Positions 9,710 to 19,209 are shown, counted from the first letter of the stretch. The stretch is DNA of 64,000 bases from Pseudoxanthomonas spadix (GCF_003703395.1 NZ_RDQN01000002.1:124001-188000); one strand, 5' to 3'. The notes: generated by a model from the sequence alone, not told the origin. Translations and numbers: made by a program.

Positions 9710-10150
9710 TCACGGGCAGATAATTTCCAGCTTGGAATAGTAGGTGCGATACCGCTTCGCGTCCCGCGTCAGCAGCGCCATGTCGTCGATGGCGGCATGC
9801 GCACCGATGTAGAAATCAGGCAGCGGCGAGCTCCGTGCGCCCTTGGCGCGGCGGTATTGCAGGAAGACCTTGCCGGCAAGGAAGCCGGCTTCCCATGGCA
9901 GCTCCAGCCGGGTGAAGGCATCGGCCGGCAGGGCGGCGTCCAGCTCCTCGATGCGCTCGAAGCCGACCGAAACCTCGGCGTAGATGATGGGGTTGATGCA
10001 CAGCTCGGCCCCGTCGGCGCAGGCATCGAGCTGCGCCGCCGACCATTCGTACCAGTCCGGATCGTCCGTCAGCACGTCCAGCAGGACATTGGCGTCCACC
10101 AGTACGCGCCTGCCTGCGGCCGGCGTCGCGGCGGGCGCATCAGGCGCCAC
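9710..10150 (-). CDS. PIN-domain toxin (VapC-like ribonuclease)
   Basis: A 146-residue PIN-domain protein. The acidic residues expected to bind Mg2+ are visible: D19 in LVDANVLLDVL, E in YAEVSVGF, D in LPDFYIGAHAA and D in LLTRDAKRY. PIN toxins typically cleave tRNA or other RNA and are held inactive by the neighbouring antitoxin. The start overlaps the antitoxin gene by 11 bases, a classic toxin-antitoxin arrangement with the antitoxin first. It sits among gene remnants in the accessory stretch. The family is secure; the RNA target is unknown. Confidence 0.9.
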   Translation of the reverse strand: MAPDAPAATPAAGRRVLVDANVLLDVLTDDPDWYEWSAAQLDACADGAELCINPIIYAEVSVGFERIEELDAALPADAFTRLELPWEAGFLAGKVFLQYRRAKGARSSPLPDFYIGAHAAIDDMALLTRDAKRYRTYYSKLEIICP

Positions 10151-10388
10151 GGGTCAGCTTCATGATCTCGTCGGTGCCCATCTGCGCCGTCGCGCGTCCG
10201 CGCAGACGGGAAGCCAGGCTGCCTCGGCGGGCCTTGGGCGGATGGGCGATGGTGGCCTCGGCCTCGCGCAGGGCGGCTTCGCGGACAAAGGTGGCCACCG
10301 GCAGGCCGTGCAGCTCGGCGGCGCGGCGCAGGCGGTTCTTGTCCTCGACGCTCAGGCGCAGGTCGAGACGGTCGGCAATGGCAGTCAT
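10140..10388 (-). CDS. Ribbon-helix-helix antitoxin of the PIN toxin
   Basis: An 82-residue protein starting MTAIADRLDLRLSVEDK; the beta-strand DLRLSV and helices around NRLRRAAELHGLPVATFVREAAL fit a ribbon-helix-helix DNA-binding domain. The C-terminal tail (about 50-82) would wrap the toxin. The start at 10388 is chosen because a strong ribosome site, AAGGAGG, lies 7 bases upstream; a longer frame exists but lacks one. It is expected to repress its own operon through the inverted repeat at 10402-10420. Confidence 0.88.
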   Translation of the reverse strand: MTAIADRLDLRLSVEDKNRLRRAAELHGLPVATFVREAALREAEATIAHPPKARRGSLASRLRGRATAQMGTDEIMKLTRGA

Positions 10389-10401
10389 GTCGGGCCTCCT
10401 T

Positions 10402-10420
10402 GTACGGTAGCGTACCGTAC
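10402..10420. promoter_or_regulatory. Operator-like perfect inverted repeat of the toxin-antitoxin operon
   Basis: The sequence GTACGGTA-GCG-TACCGTAC is a perfect inverted repeat with 8-base arms and a 3-base centre. It ends 13 bases upstream of the antitoxin start codon, adjacent to its ribosome site. Ribbon-helix-helix antitoxins usually bind such short palindromes to autorepress. The function is inferred from position and symmetry. Confidence 0.7.
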
Positions 10421-10496
10421 CGGAAGCTGGATCGCCAGCCGGGGTAAAGCGTTGACGGAAGGCCAGCGAGCAGGCTTGGCGCTCCGCCGGGGTCAT

Positions 10497-10790
10497 CGTC
10501 CACACTGTACTCGGTGTTCCCGGGAACCATCTGAGGCAGGTCCAGCCGCTCCAGCCTCTCGGCCGAGAGCGATACGCAGACCAGCCCGCGCCCCTGCGTG
10601 GCCATGAAGTTGATGTCGGCCGGAGTGACCGCGTCAGCGGCCATGATCAGGTCACCCCTCGTTCTCGCGGTCGGCGTCGTCCACCACGATCACCATCTCG
10701 CCCCGCGCGATCGCCGCGATCGCGTCCTTCACCCGGTCAAGCGTGGTGGGCGGGACGCGCTCGCACTCTGGCAGGTCCAGGCAAGGCAGT
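10497..10790 (-). pseudogene. ribB fragment (3,4-dihydroxy-2-butanone-4-phosphate synthase), frameshifted and truncated
   Basis: Minus-strand frames read TTLDRVKDAIAAIARGEM, then VIVVDDADRENEG. After one extra G in the run at 10655-10658, another frame continues LIMAADAVTPADINFMA, TQGRGLVCVSLSAERLERL and DLPQMVPGNTE. These are the conserved first 90 or so residues of the riboflavin enzyme RibB, including the DADRENEGDL metal/substrate motif. Homology stops near 10497, where it runs into the upstream region of the antitoxin gene. The rest of the gene (about 110 residues) is missing. It is a dead copy; a functional ribB must lie elsewhere. Confidence 0.8.
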
Positions 10791-10885
10791 TTTCATCATT
10801 GTGCTCATCGAGTCACCTCGGCAATTCCGGCGCGATAGCGGTCTGTCTGTCGGCGTTGCTCGCGACATCCACCGCACCGTGCCTG

Positions 10886-11623
10886 TCAGAGCGCCCGCAC
10901 CAGGCCGCCATCCACAAGCAGGCCCTGGCCGGTGATGTATCCGGCTTCTTCGGAGAGCAGGAACGCGATCGTGGCGCCCAGCTCGGCCTCGACTGCTGCG
11001 TAACGGCCCAGGGGAATCCTCGCCAGCACTTCGGGACTGGCCGGATAGTTGTCCACGAAGCCGGGAAGCACCGCATTGATTCGCCAGCCCTCGCCGCCGT
11101 GACGGGCCACGCAGAGCTTGAGAAAAGCGGACAGTGCCGCCCGAAACACCGCCGACAACGGATAGGTCAGTTCGGGCTCGCGCGCTGCGTAGGTCGATAT
11201 CGACACGGCCGCGCCCGACTTCTGGCGGGCAAAAACCGGCGCGAGGCGCCGCATCGCCCTGACCGTGGGCATCAGGATGATCTCCATCGCCTTGTGCCAG
11301 TCCTCATCGACAATCTCAAGGATCTCGCCCTTGGGCGGATGGCCGGTGTTGATCACTGCGCCATCGATCCGGCCGTGGCGCTCCAGCGCCGTTGCCACCA
11401 GCCGCGCCATGTCGTTCTCGCTCGTCACGTCACCGCGCAGCCCAGTCGCACCCAGTTCCGCCGCCACCGCCTCGATCTTCTCCGAACGCGACATCAGCAC
11501 CAGCGACCAACCGCGTGCGGCCAGGGCACGGGCGGCGCCGAGCCCGATGCCCGAACTTGCCGCCGTCACCACGGCAATCCTGCCGCCATGTCTTTCGTGG
11601 CTTGCTGTCTCTTGTTCAAGCAT
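10886..11623 (-). CDS. SDR-family oxidoreductase with atypical active site
   Basis: A 245-residue short-chain dehydrogenase-like protein. The start at 11623 is chosen because AGGAGG lies 7 bases upstream; 15 further in-frame codons lie upstream without a ribosome site. The nucleotide-binding motif TAASSGIGLG and the N-T-G motif VINTGHPP are present. The C-terminus has the usual GYITGQGLLVDGG. The catalytic segment reads SISTYAAREPELTYPLSAVFRAAL, so the Lys of the usual YxxxK is replaced by Ala, with an Arg three residues later. This matches a subset of SDRs with a YPxSxxxR pattern as I remember them. Substrate unknown; it may be a non-classical or inactive reductase. Confidence 0.85.
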   Translation of the reverse strand: MLEQETASHERHGGRIAVVTAASSGIGLGAARALAARGWSLVLMSRSEKIEAVAAELGATGLRGDVTSENDMARLVATALERHGRIDGAVINTGHPPKGEILEIVDEDWHKAMEIILMPTVRAMRRLAPVFARQKSGAAVSISTYAAREPELTYPLSAVFRAALSAFLKLCVARHGGEGWRINAVLPGFVDNYPASPEVLARIPLGRYAAVEAELGATIAFLLSEEAGYITGQGLLVDGGLVRAL

Positions 11624-11674
11624 TGCTGCCTCCTGTTGGCTGGGTGTAATCCACCGCGCCCCTCGCACCCGATA

Positions 11675-12231
11675 TTAGATTTCGGGGATCCACAAATACC
11701 ATCGCGGGGCGAGGTTGAAGTAGTAGGCAGGCTGCACCGACACCGACCAGCGGTTTGTGCCCAGGCCGGACACGTTGGCGTCGTCGTGGCCGGTGGGCCG
11801 CGTCAGCCAGGTGGCCACCGCGAAGTAGCGGTTGCGCTCCGGATCGTTGATCGGCCAGGACGTGGCGACGATCGAGGTATCGCCCAGACTGAAGTCATCG
11901 CTGGCAAGGCGCTGGCCTCCGATCGACCTGTTGCTGAGACCGCCGAAGGGCTGCACCACGTTGATGTCCGCGCGCGCGTCCCCGACATCGAAAAAATAAA
12001 CGTAACGAGCGATGCCGATATTGGTGTCAAGCCCGGATCCGGGAACCTTGTCGCCGTTGGAGTCCAAAAAGGTGTCGGACGAACCGTGGAGATAGTAGAG
12101 CATCCCCACATGTGTCCCCGCCGGGGCGGGAAAGAAATCGCGCGGCTGCCCATCGGCAGCCAGCGCCGCGCCAGCGGCCCCAGCGCTGCCACCAACAGGA
12201 GCGTGAGCGTACAGCGCCGGTTTCCATCCAC
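11675..12231 (-). pseudogene. Truncated, frameshifted outer-membrane transporter gene (phenol MetA-type family)
   Basis: One frame from 12231 encodes a signal-peptide-like start, [21 protein letters not shown] second frame, entered near 12170, carries DFFPAPAGTHVGMLYYLHG, SGLDTNIGIARYVYFFDVG and YYFNLAPRWYLWIPEI. These resemble the Phenol_MetA_deg (PF13557) 'transporter' family of outer-membrane proteins, which are normally about 280-300 residues. Here the protein stops after about 185 residues, so both the frameshift and the lost C-terminal strands argue for a dead gene. It abuts the SDR gene upstream of 11668. Confidence 0.7.
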
Positions 12232-12563
12232 CGCCGGCTGGTGGGCAAGACCCGGCCTGCGCTGCGCTCGGCGCTCGGGCTCGCACGCGCGTGAAGGCTG
12301 GAAAGTTGTCGATGTTCACCGGGCAGATACCAGAGAACTGCTTGCGGACAGGGCCTGCCATCAGCGCCCGCCACCACACCCGGCCCGGATCGTCGTCTGC
12401 GTGCAGGCTGCATGGCGCGGCGCGTCGAATCGATGGGCCGCTATCGCGGCGCCGCCAATTCCGCGCGCAATCCGGCAGCGACTTGCGCTGGCAGGGCGGC
12501 AAGGCTTTGAGTAAGGTGGCGCGCCCTGATGCCGGCGATCTTCGTGCCGGGCCCGAGTGCGCC
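12232..12563. other. Gene-free stretch at the border between accessory and core DNA
   Basis: No convincing coding region is seen on either strand. In the xanthomonads I know, accB and accC normally precede prmA; here the broken transporter and this stretch do instead. It therefore probably contains the junction of the accessory segment. No tRNA, direct repeat or terminator is recognisable. Confidence 0.4.
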
Positions 12564-13487
12564 ATGCCCTTCCTTGAACTGTCCATTGCCTGCAGCCAGG
12601 CCCAGCAGCCCCGCTACGAACGCGCGCTGGAGGACGTCGGCGCGCTGGCGGTGACCCTGGTCGATGCCGATGCCCAGAGCAGCAACGAACGCGCGATCCT
12701 GGAGCCGGGCGTGGGCCAGACCCCGTTGTGGAACGCGCTGGTGCTGAGCGCGCTGTTCCCGGCCCAGGCCGATGCGCTGGTATTGCTGGCCGCGCTGGAG
12801 GCCTTCGACCCGGAGCTGGACTGGACCGGCGCGAGCTTCCGCGGCGTGCAGGACCAGGACTGGGAACGGGCCTGGATCGACCAGTTCGCACCGATGCGGT
12901 TCGGCGCGCGCACCTTCATCGTGCCCTGGAACCACGACATCCCGGCCGAGGCCCGGACCGCGCAGGCCGCGGTGGTGCGGCTGGACCCGGGCCTGGCGTT
13001 CGGCTCGGGCACCCATCCGACCACCGCCCTGTGCCTGACCTGGCTGGACGGCCTGGCCGAAACCGGCGTTCTGCAAGGCCAAGCCGTGCTGGATTTCGGC
13101 TGCGGCTCGGGGATCCTGGCCCTGGCTGCACTGAAGCTGGGCGCGGCGCAGGCGGTTGGCGTGGACAACGATCCGCAGGCGCTGCTGGCCACCAGCGACA
13201 ACGCCGCGCGCAATGGCGTGGAAGACCGCCTGCAGGTGTTCCTGCCGGCCGCCGAGCCAGTGCGCACCTATCCGGTGGTGGTGGCCAACATCCTGGCCTC
13301 GGCCCTGGATGCGCTGGCCCAGACCCTGGCCGCGCGCGTGGCCCCGGGCGGACGCATCGCCCTGAGCGGCATCCTGCACGGGCAGGAAGATGCGCTTCTG
13401 CAACGCTACGCGGCCTGGTTCGATGAACTGGTTGCCACCGGCCAGGAGGACTGGATCCGGATCGACGGCGTGCGCCGCGCCGACTGA
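12564..13487 (+). CDS. prmA: PrmA, ribosomal protein L11 methyltransferase
   Basis: A 307-residue SAM-dependent enzyme that trimethylates ribosomal protein L11. The start ATG at 12564 ([12 protein letters not shown]) is the family's usual start; the frame is open further upstream. The N-terminal substrate-recognition domain ends near residue 110, with [12 protein letters not shown]. The SAM-binding motif [20 protein letters not shown] and the NPPY-like VVANILA motif follow. Length is normal (about 300). It is the first gene of a conserved block running to purD. Confidence 0.96.
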   Translation: MPFLELSIACSQAQQPRYERALEDVGALAVTLVDADAQSSNERAILEPGVGQTPLWNALVLSALFPAQADALVLLAALEAFDPELDWTGASFRGVQDQDWERAWIDQFAPMRFGARTFIVPWNHDIPAEARTAQAAVVRLDPGLAFGSGTHPTTALCLTWLDGLAETGVLQGQAVLDFGCGSGILALAALKLGAAQAVGVDNDPQALLATSDNAARNGVEDRLQVFLPAAEPVRTYPVVVANILASALDALAQTLAARVAPGGRIALSGILHGQEDALLQRYAAWFDELVATGQEDWIRIDGVRRAD

Positions 13488-13538
13488 ATCGGCCGCGGCC
13501 GGCAGCGCGCACGTGCGCGTTCATGCTTGAATACGCCG

Positions 13539-14528
13539 ATGCCCGACTGCCCGCATTGCCAGCATGCGCTGCCGAGCGACCCGGCCAGCGGGTTGCCCCC
13601 GGCGCGGTGTCCGCATTGCGGCGCGGCCAGCGGCGATCCCCGCCCGGGCGGACCGAGCCTGGCCAGTTTCCTGCGGCCCGGCGCGCCGGGCGCAACTCAG
13701 GCGGCGCCAGCGGCCCGTTACAACCCGATATTGATCGACCCTGCTGCGGCGTCCCCCGGGCCGCAGGCGCAACCCAAGACAGCCAACGGGGCTTGTGTGC
13801 CACAGACCACTTCGACGATGGAACCGGACCGGTCGCAGGCGCCGGCACTGCCACCGCCACGCGATGCCGCCGCGCCGGCACGCACCGACGGCACGCACGT
13901 CCTGCACGATGCAGGTGCATCGTCTGCAGCGACCGTGCCGGGTCAAGCCGCGCACGCCGCTGCCGATGCCCGGGCGGCCGCATCGACCGAAGCCGACCTC
14001 GACCCACACGCCGAAGACCGCACGCCCAGCTTCATCGGCGTCGTGCCAAGATCGCAGGCACGGCGCGTGCCGGGCTGGCAGTGGACCGTGCTGGCGCTGC
14101 TGGTGGCCGCGCTGGGCGTGCAGATGCTCGTCGCCGATCGCGCGCGCCTGGCCCAGGATGCACGCTGGCGCCCGCTGCTGGAACGCACCTGCGCAGTGCT
14201 GCGCTGCAGCCTGCCGGCATGGCACCAGCCGCAGGCCTACACGATGCTGGCGCGCGAGGTGCGCCCGCTGCCGGGCGCGGCCGGCGTGCTGCAGGTGCAC
14301 GCCAGCTTCCGCAATGATGCGCGGTGGCCGCAGCAGTGGCCGGCGATCGCGGTGTCCCTGTCCGATGCCGATGGCCGCACCCTGGGGGGGCGGGTGCTGC
14401 TGCCAAAGGACTATCTGGAGCCTGACCTGCGCCAGACCACCCTGGCGCCGGGCCAGAGCGCACAGATGACGGTGCAGGTGCGCGAGCCGCCGGGCGGGGC
14501 GGTGGCGTTTGCCTTCGATTTTCGCTGA
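13539..14528 (+). CDS. Zinc-ribbon membrane protein with DUF3426 domain
   Basis: A 329-residue protein. The N-terminus is an MJ0042-like zinc ribbon, with CPHCQ and CPHCG pairs in the first 30 residues. A long, low-complexity Pro/Ala-rich linker follows. One membrane span (WTVLALLVAALGVQML) lies near residue 190, and a C-terminal DUF3426 domain (about 220-329) contains VHASFRNDARWPQQWPAI and APGQSA. The start ATG at 13539 is preferred; an in-frame TTG at 13527 is possible. It lies between prmA and fis, as in related genomes. Function is unknown; a cytoplasmic metal-binding head with a periplasmic tail is what the sequence shows. Confidence 0.88.
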   Translation: MPDCPHCQHALPSDPASGLPPARCPHCGAASGDPRPGGPSLASFLRPGAPGATQAAPAARYNPILIDPAAASPGPQAQPKTANGACVPQTTSTMEPDRSQAPALPPPRDAAAPARTDGTHVLHDAGASSAATVPGQAAHAAADARAAASTEADLDPHAEDRTPSFIGVVPRSQARRVPGWQWTVLALLVAALGVQMLVADRARLAQDARWRPLLERTCAVLRCSLPAWHQPQAYTMLAREVRPLPGAAGVLQVHASFRNDARWPQQWPAIAVSLSDADGRTLGGRVLLPKDYLEPDLRQTTLAPGQSAQMTVQVREPPGGAVAFAFDFR

Positions 14529-14666
14529 ACGCGGCGCATCTGCCTTCGGAGGATGCGCGGCTGCCTGCCACGCGCTAGACTCGCTCCCCCCCGCCACGAT
14601 CGGCCCCCGCGCGTTCGATCAGCGGCCGGGGGCTTCTTCTCGCCGCATCGACACCCCGGGGACGCC

Positions 14667-14939
14667 TTGAACGCAGCATCGACCCGCCAGGACGCCAGTC
14701 GTGGTACGCCCAAGTCGCCGCTGCGCGAACACGTTGCCCAGTCCGTGCGCCGCTATCTGCGCGACCTCAACGGCTGCGCTACCAATGACGTGTACGAGAT
14801 CGTCCTGCGCGAGATGGAAATCCCCTTGTTCGTCGAAGTGTTGAACCACTGCGAAGGCAACCAGAGCCGCGCCGCGGCCCTGCTGGGGATCCATCGCGCC
14901 ACACTGCGCAAGAAGCTCAAGGATTACGGGCTGGTCTGA
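14667..14939 (+). CDS. fis: Fis-family nucleoid/transcription regulator
   Basis: A 90-residue DNA-binding protein with a TTG start at 14667 ([10 protein letters not shown]), the length expected for Fis. The C-terminal helix-turn-helix reads [19 protein letters not shown] and ends DYGLV, nearly identical to the Fis consensus. The preceding helices include [16 protein letters not shown]. Fis bends DNA and adjusts rRNA and recombination activity. It sits between the DUF3426 gene and purH. The call is firm. Confidence 0.95.
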   Translation: MNAASTRQDASRGTPKSPLREHVAQSVRRYLRDLNGCATNDVYEIVLREMEIPLFVEVLNHCEGNQSRAAALLGIHRATLRKKLKDYGLV

Positions 14940-15172
14940 GCCTGGTTCGGCCATCAGCGATCGGCACTTCGCATCGCCCGGCAGCACCGGCGTCGCGTCA
15001 CCCACGCAGCAGCCTGGCCTCACCCGGCAACGCTCGCGCAGGGCCGGGCGCGGCAGCGCGCGCCGACCCCTTCCAATGCGCTGATCGGCTCGCTGCAACC
15101 TCTCCAGCCCGTCTTGCGGGCACTGGGGCCTACAATACCGCCCCCGCGTCGCTTCCCAGCCAGCCCACACCG

Positions 15173-16759
15173 ATGTCCTCCGACTTTCTGCCCGTGCGCC
15201 GGGCTCTGCTGTCCGTTTCCGACAAGACCGGCCTGATCGAGCTGGCCCGCGCCCTGGCCGCGCGCAACGTCGAGCTGCTCTCCACCGGCGGCACCGCCAG
15301 GGCGATTCGCGAGGCGGGCCTGGCGGTGAAGGACGTCTCCGAGGTCACCGGCTTTCCGGAAATGATGGATGGCCGGGTCAAGACCCTGCATCCGCTGGTG
15401 CACGGCGGCCTGCTCGGCCGCGCCGGCACCGATGATGCGGTGATGGCCCGGCACGGCATCGCCCCGATCGACCTGCTGGTGCTGAACCTGTATCCGTTCG
15501 AGTCGGTCACCGCCAGGGCCGACTGCACGCTGGAAGACGCCGTGGAAAACATCGACATCGGTGGCCCGGCGATGCTGCGCAGCGCGGCCAAGAACTTCGC
15601 CCGGGTGGCGGTGGCCACCTCGCCGGACCAGTACCCTGCACTGCTGGCCGAACTGGACGCCAACGACGGCCAGCTCTCGGCGGCCAGCCGCTTTGCGCTG
15701 TCGGTGGCTGCGTTCAACCGCGTGGCCCAGTACGACGCGGCGATCAGCAACTACCTGTCGGCGGTGATCGACACCACGCAAGGCGTACCGGTGCGCAGCA
15801 CGTTCCCGGCGCAGGCCAACGGCAGCTTCATCAAGGTCATGGACCTGCGCTATGGCGAGAACCCGCACCAGCAGGCCGCGTTCTACCGAGACCTCCACCC
15901 CGCCCCCGGTTCGCTGGCCACCTTCACCCAGCTGCAGGGCAAGGAACTGAGCTACAACAACATCGCCGACGCCGATGCAGCCTGGGAATGCGTGCGCCAG
16001 TTCGAGGCGCCGGCCTGCGTGATCGTCAAGCACGCCAACCCGTGCGGGGTGGCGGTCGCGGTGGCCTGCGGCGATGCCTATGAGCTGGCGTATGCGACCG
16101 ATCCGACCAGCGCCTTCGGCGGCATCATCGCCTTCAACCGCACCCTGGATGCGGCCACGGCCAAGGTGATCCTGGATCGCCAGTTCGTCGAGGTGCTGAT
16201 CGCCCCGGACTATGACCAAGGCGCGCTCCAATACGCGAAGAAGAAGGCCAACGTGCGCGTGCTGCGTATCCCGCTGGCGCCGCCCTCACCGCATTTCATC
16301 GACAGCAAGCGCATCAACTCGGGCCTGCTGATGCAGACCGCCGATGACCGCGTGGTCACGCGCGAGGAACTGAAGGTCGCCACGAAGCTGGCGCCAACCG
16401 AGGCACAGTTTGCCGACCTGCTGTTCGCCTGGAAGGTGGCCAAGTTCGTCAAGTCCAACGCGATCGTCTACGCCAGGGACAGCCGCACGATCGGGGTGGG
16501 CGCCGGCCAGATGAGCCGGGTGTACTCGGCCCGCATCGCCGGGATCAAGGCCGCCGACGCGCACCTGCAGGTGCCCGGTTCGGTGATGGCCTCCGATGCG
16601 TTCTTCCCGTTCCGCGATGGCATCGATGCGGCGGCTGCGGCCGGCATCACCGCGGTGATCCAGCCGGGCGGCTCGATGCGCGACGGCGAGGTGATCGCTG
16701 CTGCGGACGAGCACGGCATTGCGATGGTGTTCACCGGCGTGCGTCATTTCCGGCACTGA
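15173..16759 (+). CDS. purH: PurH, bifunctional AICAR transformylase/IMP cyclohydrolase
   Basis: A 528-residue enzyme for the last two steps of IMP synthesis. The N-terminal MGS-like IMP cyclohydrolase domain (about 1-200) includes [16 protein letters not shown] and [13 protein letters not shown]. The C-terminal AICAR transformylase domain contains [15 protein letters not shown], the catalytic [11 protein letters not shown] and [10 protein letters not shown]. It ends [10 protein letters not shown], as in the family. The length is standard. It forms a purine pair with purD 1.2 kb downstream, separated by an antiporter gene. Confidence 0.98.
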   Translation: MSSDFLPVRRALLSVSDKTGLIELARALAARNVELLSTGGTARAIREAGLAVKDVSEVTGFPEMMDGRVKTLHPLVHGGLLGRAGTDDAVMARHGIAPIDLLVLNLYPFESVTARADCTLEDAVENIDIGGPAMLRSAAKNFARVAVATSPDQYPALLAELDANDGQLSAASRFALSVAAFNRVAQYDAAISNYLSAVIDTTQGVPVRSTFPAQANGSFIKVMDLRYGENPHQQAAFYRDLHPAPGSLATFTQLQGKELSYNNIADADAAWECVRQFEAPACVIVKHANPCGVAVAVACGDAYELAYATDPTSAFGGIIAFNRTLDAATAKVILDRQFVEVLIAPDYDQGALQYAKKKANVRVLRIPLAPPSPHFIDSKRINSGLLMQTADDRVVTREELKVATKLAPTEAQFADLLFAWKVAKFVKSNAIVYARDSRTIGVGAGQMSRVYSARIAGIKAADAHLQVPGSVMASDAFFPFRDGIDAAAAAGITAVIQPGGSMRDGEVIAAADEHGIAMVFTGVRHFRH

Positions 16760-16771
16760 TCGGCGGTCCCG

Positions 16772-17845
16772 ATGACCTTGGTGCTGCTGATCGCCGGCCT
16801 GGTCCTGCTGCTGGCCGGTGCCGAATTGCTGGTGAGGGGCGCCTCGCAGCTGGCCGTGTCCCTGGGGATCTCGCCGCTGGTGGTCGGCCTGACCGTGGTG
16901 TCCTACGGTACCAGCGCGCCGGAGCTGGCCATCGGTATCGGCGCGGCGCTGGATGGTCAGCCGGACATCGTGCTCGGCAACGTCATGGGCAGCAACATCG
17001 CCAACGTGCTGCTGATCCTGGGGCTGGCGGCGCTGGTCGCGCCGCTGGTGGTGACCCGCCGGCTGGTATGGCTGGATGTCCCGGTCATGGTGGCGCTATC
17101 GCTGCTGGTCACGCTGCTGGCGCTGGATGGACATCTGGAGCGGTGGCTGGGCGCCGCCCTGCTGCTGGGAAGCCTGACCTATACCTGCCTGCAGGTCGTG
17201 CTGGGACGCCGTGAAGGAGCGGCCATGGCCCGGTCCGTCGAGGCCCCCGAACCGGCGTCTTCGCCGCGCTGGCGCAATGTCCTGTGGCTGCTGCTGGGGC
17301 TTTGTCTGCTGGCGCTGGGGGCGCAGTGGCTGGTGGATGGCGCGGTGAGCATCGCCCAGGCCCTGGGCGTGAGTGAACTGGTGATTGGCTTGACCGTGGT
17401 GGCCGTGGGCACCTCACTGCCGGAGATCGCGGCCACCCTGGCCGCGGTGCGCCGCGGCCAAAGCGACATGGCGGTGGGCAACATCGTCGGCAGCAACCTG
17501 TTCAATCTCATGCTGGTCCTGGGAAGCGTGGTGGCGATCTCTCCGGGGGGGCTTGCGGTGAGCGAGGCTGCAGTGCATTTCGACCTGCCGGTAATGACCG
17601 CCGTGGCCGTGGCATGCCTGCCGATTTTCTTTACCGGCCACCGCATCGGCCGCCGCGAGGGCGCGCTGTTTCTGGGTTACTACATCGCCTACATCGCCTT
17701 CCTGGTGCTGAGCGCAATCGGGCACCCGGCGCTGCCGGCCCTCAGCAGCGTCATGATGCTGTTCGTGGTGCCGCTGACAGCGCTGACCCTTGGCCTGGCG
17801 GCCATTCGCGCGCTGCGCGCAGAACGTCGTGCAGGCCGGCGCTAG
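16772..17845 (+). CDS. Calcium/sodium antiporter (CaCA family, YrbG-like)
   Basis: A 357-residue inner-membrane exchanger with about ten membrane segments in two inverted halves. The duplicated alpha-repeats are visible: GNVMGSNIANVLLILG in the first half and GNIVGSNLFNLMLVLG in the second, each preceded by a GTSxPE motif (YGTSAPELAIG, VGTSLPEIAATL). The acidic residues that bind the cations are intact. It starts 12 bases after purH. Substrate specificity (Ca2+ or another divalent cation) cannot be told from the sequence. Confidence 0.92.
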   Translation: MTLVLLIAGLVLLLAGAELLVRGASQLAVSLGISPLVVGLTVVSYGTSAPELAIGIGAALDGQPDIVLGNVMGSNIANVLLILGLAALVAPLVVTRRLVWLDVPVMVALSLLVTLLALDGHLERWLGAALLLGSLTYTCLQVVLGRREGAAMARSVEAPEPASSPRWRNVLWLLLGLCLLALGAQWLVDGAVSIAQALGVSELVIGLTVVAVGTSLPEIAATLAAVRRGQSDMAVGNIVGSNLFNLMLVLGSVVAISPGGLAVSEAAVHFDLPVMTAVAVACLPIFFTGHRIGRREGALFLGYYIAYIAFLVLSAIGHPALPALSSVMMLFVVPLTALTLGLAAIRALRAERRAGRR

Positions 17846-17919
17846 GAGTCGGCACCCTTGGCGGTCCGGTGCGGCCGGCGGCCGCTAGAATCATCAGCCA
17901 CCTCGGCGGAAGCGATCCT

Positions 17920-19209
17920 TTGAAAATCCTCGTCATCGGTGCCGGCGGCCGCGAGCACGCGCTGGCCTGGAAGCTGGCCCAGTCCCGGCGCGTGACCGAA
18001 GTGCTGGTCGCGCCCGGCAATGCCGGTACCGCGACCGAGGCGAACTGCCGCAACGTCCCGGTCCAGATCACCGACATCGCCGGACTGCTCAAGCTTGCCC
18101 AGGACGAAGGCGTGGAGCTGACCGTGGTCGGCCCGGAAGTGCCGCTGGTGCTGGGCGTGGTCGATGCCTTTCGCGCCGCCGGCCTGCGCATCTTCGGACC
18201 GAGCGCCGCCGCGGCACGGCTGGAAGGCAGCAAGGCCTTCGCCAAGGAGTTCCTCAGCCGCCACCGCATCCCGACCGCGTTCTACCAGGTCCACACCGAG
18301 GTCGATGCCGCGCTGGCCTACCTTCGCGACAAGGGCGCGCCGATCGTGGTCAAGGCCGACGGCCTGGCCGCGGGCAAGGGCGTGATCGTGGCGATGACCC
18401 TGGCCGAAGCCGAAGCGGCGGTGCGCGACATGCTCTCGGGCAATGCCTTCGGCGATGCCGGCGCGCGGGTGGTGATCGAGGAATTCCTGCAAGGCGAGGA
18501 GGCCAGCTTCATCTCGATGGTCGATGGCCACCACGCGCTGCCGATGGCCACCAGCCAGGACCACAAGCGCGTCGGCGATGGCGACACCGGACCCAATACC
18601 GGCGGAATGGGCGCCTATTCGCCGGCGCCGGTGGTCAGCCCCGAGGTGCATGCGCGGATCATGCGCGAGGTGGTCGATCCGACCGTGCAGGGCATGCTTG
18701 CCGACGGCGTGCCGTTCACCGGCTTCCTCTACGCCGGGCTGATGATCGATGCCAGCGGCGCGCCGAAGGTGATCGAGTTCAACGTGCGCTTCGGCGATCC
18801 GGAAACCCAGCCGGTGATGCTGCGCCTGCAGTCGGACCTGGTCGAGCTGCTCGAGGCGGCGATCGACGGCAGGCTCGACGCGGTACAGGCCCGGTGGGAT
18901 CCGCGTCCGGCGCTGGGCGTGGTGATCGCCGCGGCGCCGTACCCGGACACGCCGGTCACCGGCGAGGTCATCACCGGCCTGGACCAGGTCCCGGAGACGG
19001 CCAAGGTCTTCCACGCCGGCACGGCCTTGAACGCCCGCGGCGAGGTCATCAGCGCCGGCGGCCGCGTGCTGTGCGTGACGGCGCTGGGTGACAGCGTGGC
19101 CCAGGCGCAGGCCAACGCCTATGCCGGGGTCGATGTGATCGCCTGGGAACACGCCTTCCACCGCCGCGACATCGGCTGGCGCGCCATCGCCCGCGAGCAG
19201 GGCCGGTGA
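17920..19209 (+). CDS. purD: PurD, phosphoribosylamine-glycine ligase
   Basis: A 429-residue ATP-grasp enzyme making GAR in purine synthesis. The start is a TTG at 17920, giving MKILVIGAGGREHALAWKL, the canonical N-terminus; the open frame extends upstream into the previous gene but has no family homology there. The ATP-grasp signatures VKADGLAAGKGVIVA, GDGDTGPNTGGMGAYSP and IEFNVRFGDPETQ are all present. It overlaps the next frame only in its nonhomologous extension. The call is firm, including the unusual start. Confidence 0.97.
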   Translation: MKILVIGAGGREHALAWKLAQSRRVTEVLVAPGNAGTATEANCRNVPVQITDIAGLLKLAQDEGVELTVVGPEVPLVLGVVDAFRAAGLRIFGPSAAAARLEGSKAFAKEFLSRHRIPTAFYQVHTEVDAALAYLRDKGAPIVVKADGLAAGKGVIVAMTLAEAEAAVRDMLSGNAFGDAGARVVIEEFLQGEEASFISMVDGHHALPMATSQDHKRVGDGDTGPNTGGMGAYSPAPVVSPEVHARIMREVVDPTVQGMLADGVPFTGFLYAGLMIDASGAPKVIEFNVRFGDPETQPVMLRLQSDLVELLEAAIDGRLDAVQARWDPRPALGVVIAAAPYPDTPVTGEVITGLDQVPETAKVFHAGTALNARGEVISAGGRVLCVTALGDSVAQAQANAYAGVDVIAWEHAFHRRDIGWRAIAREQGR

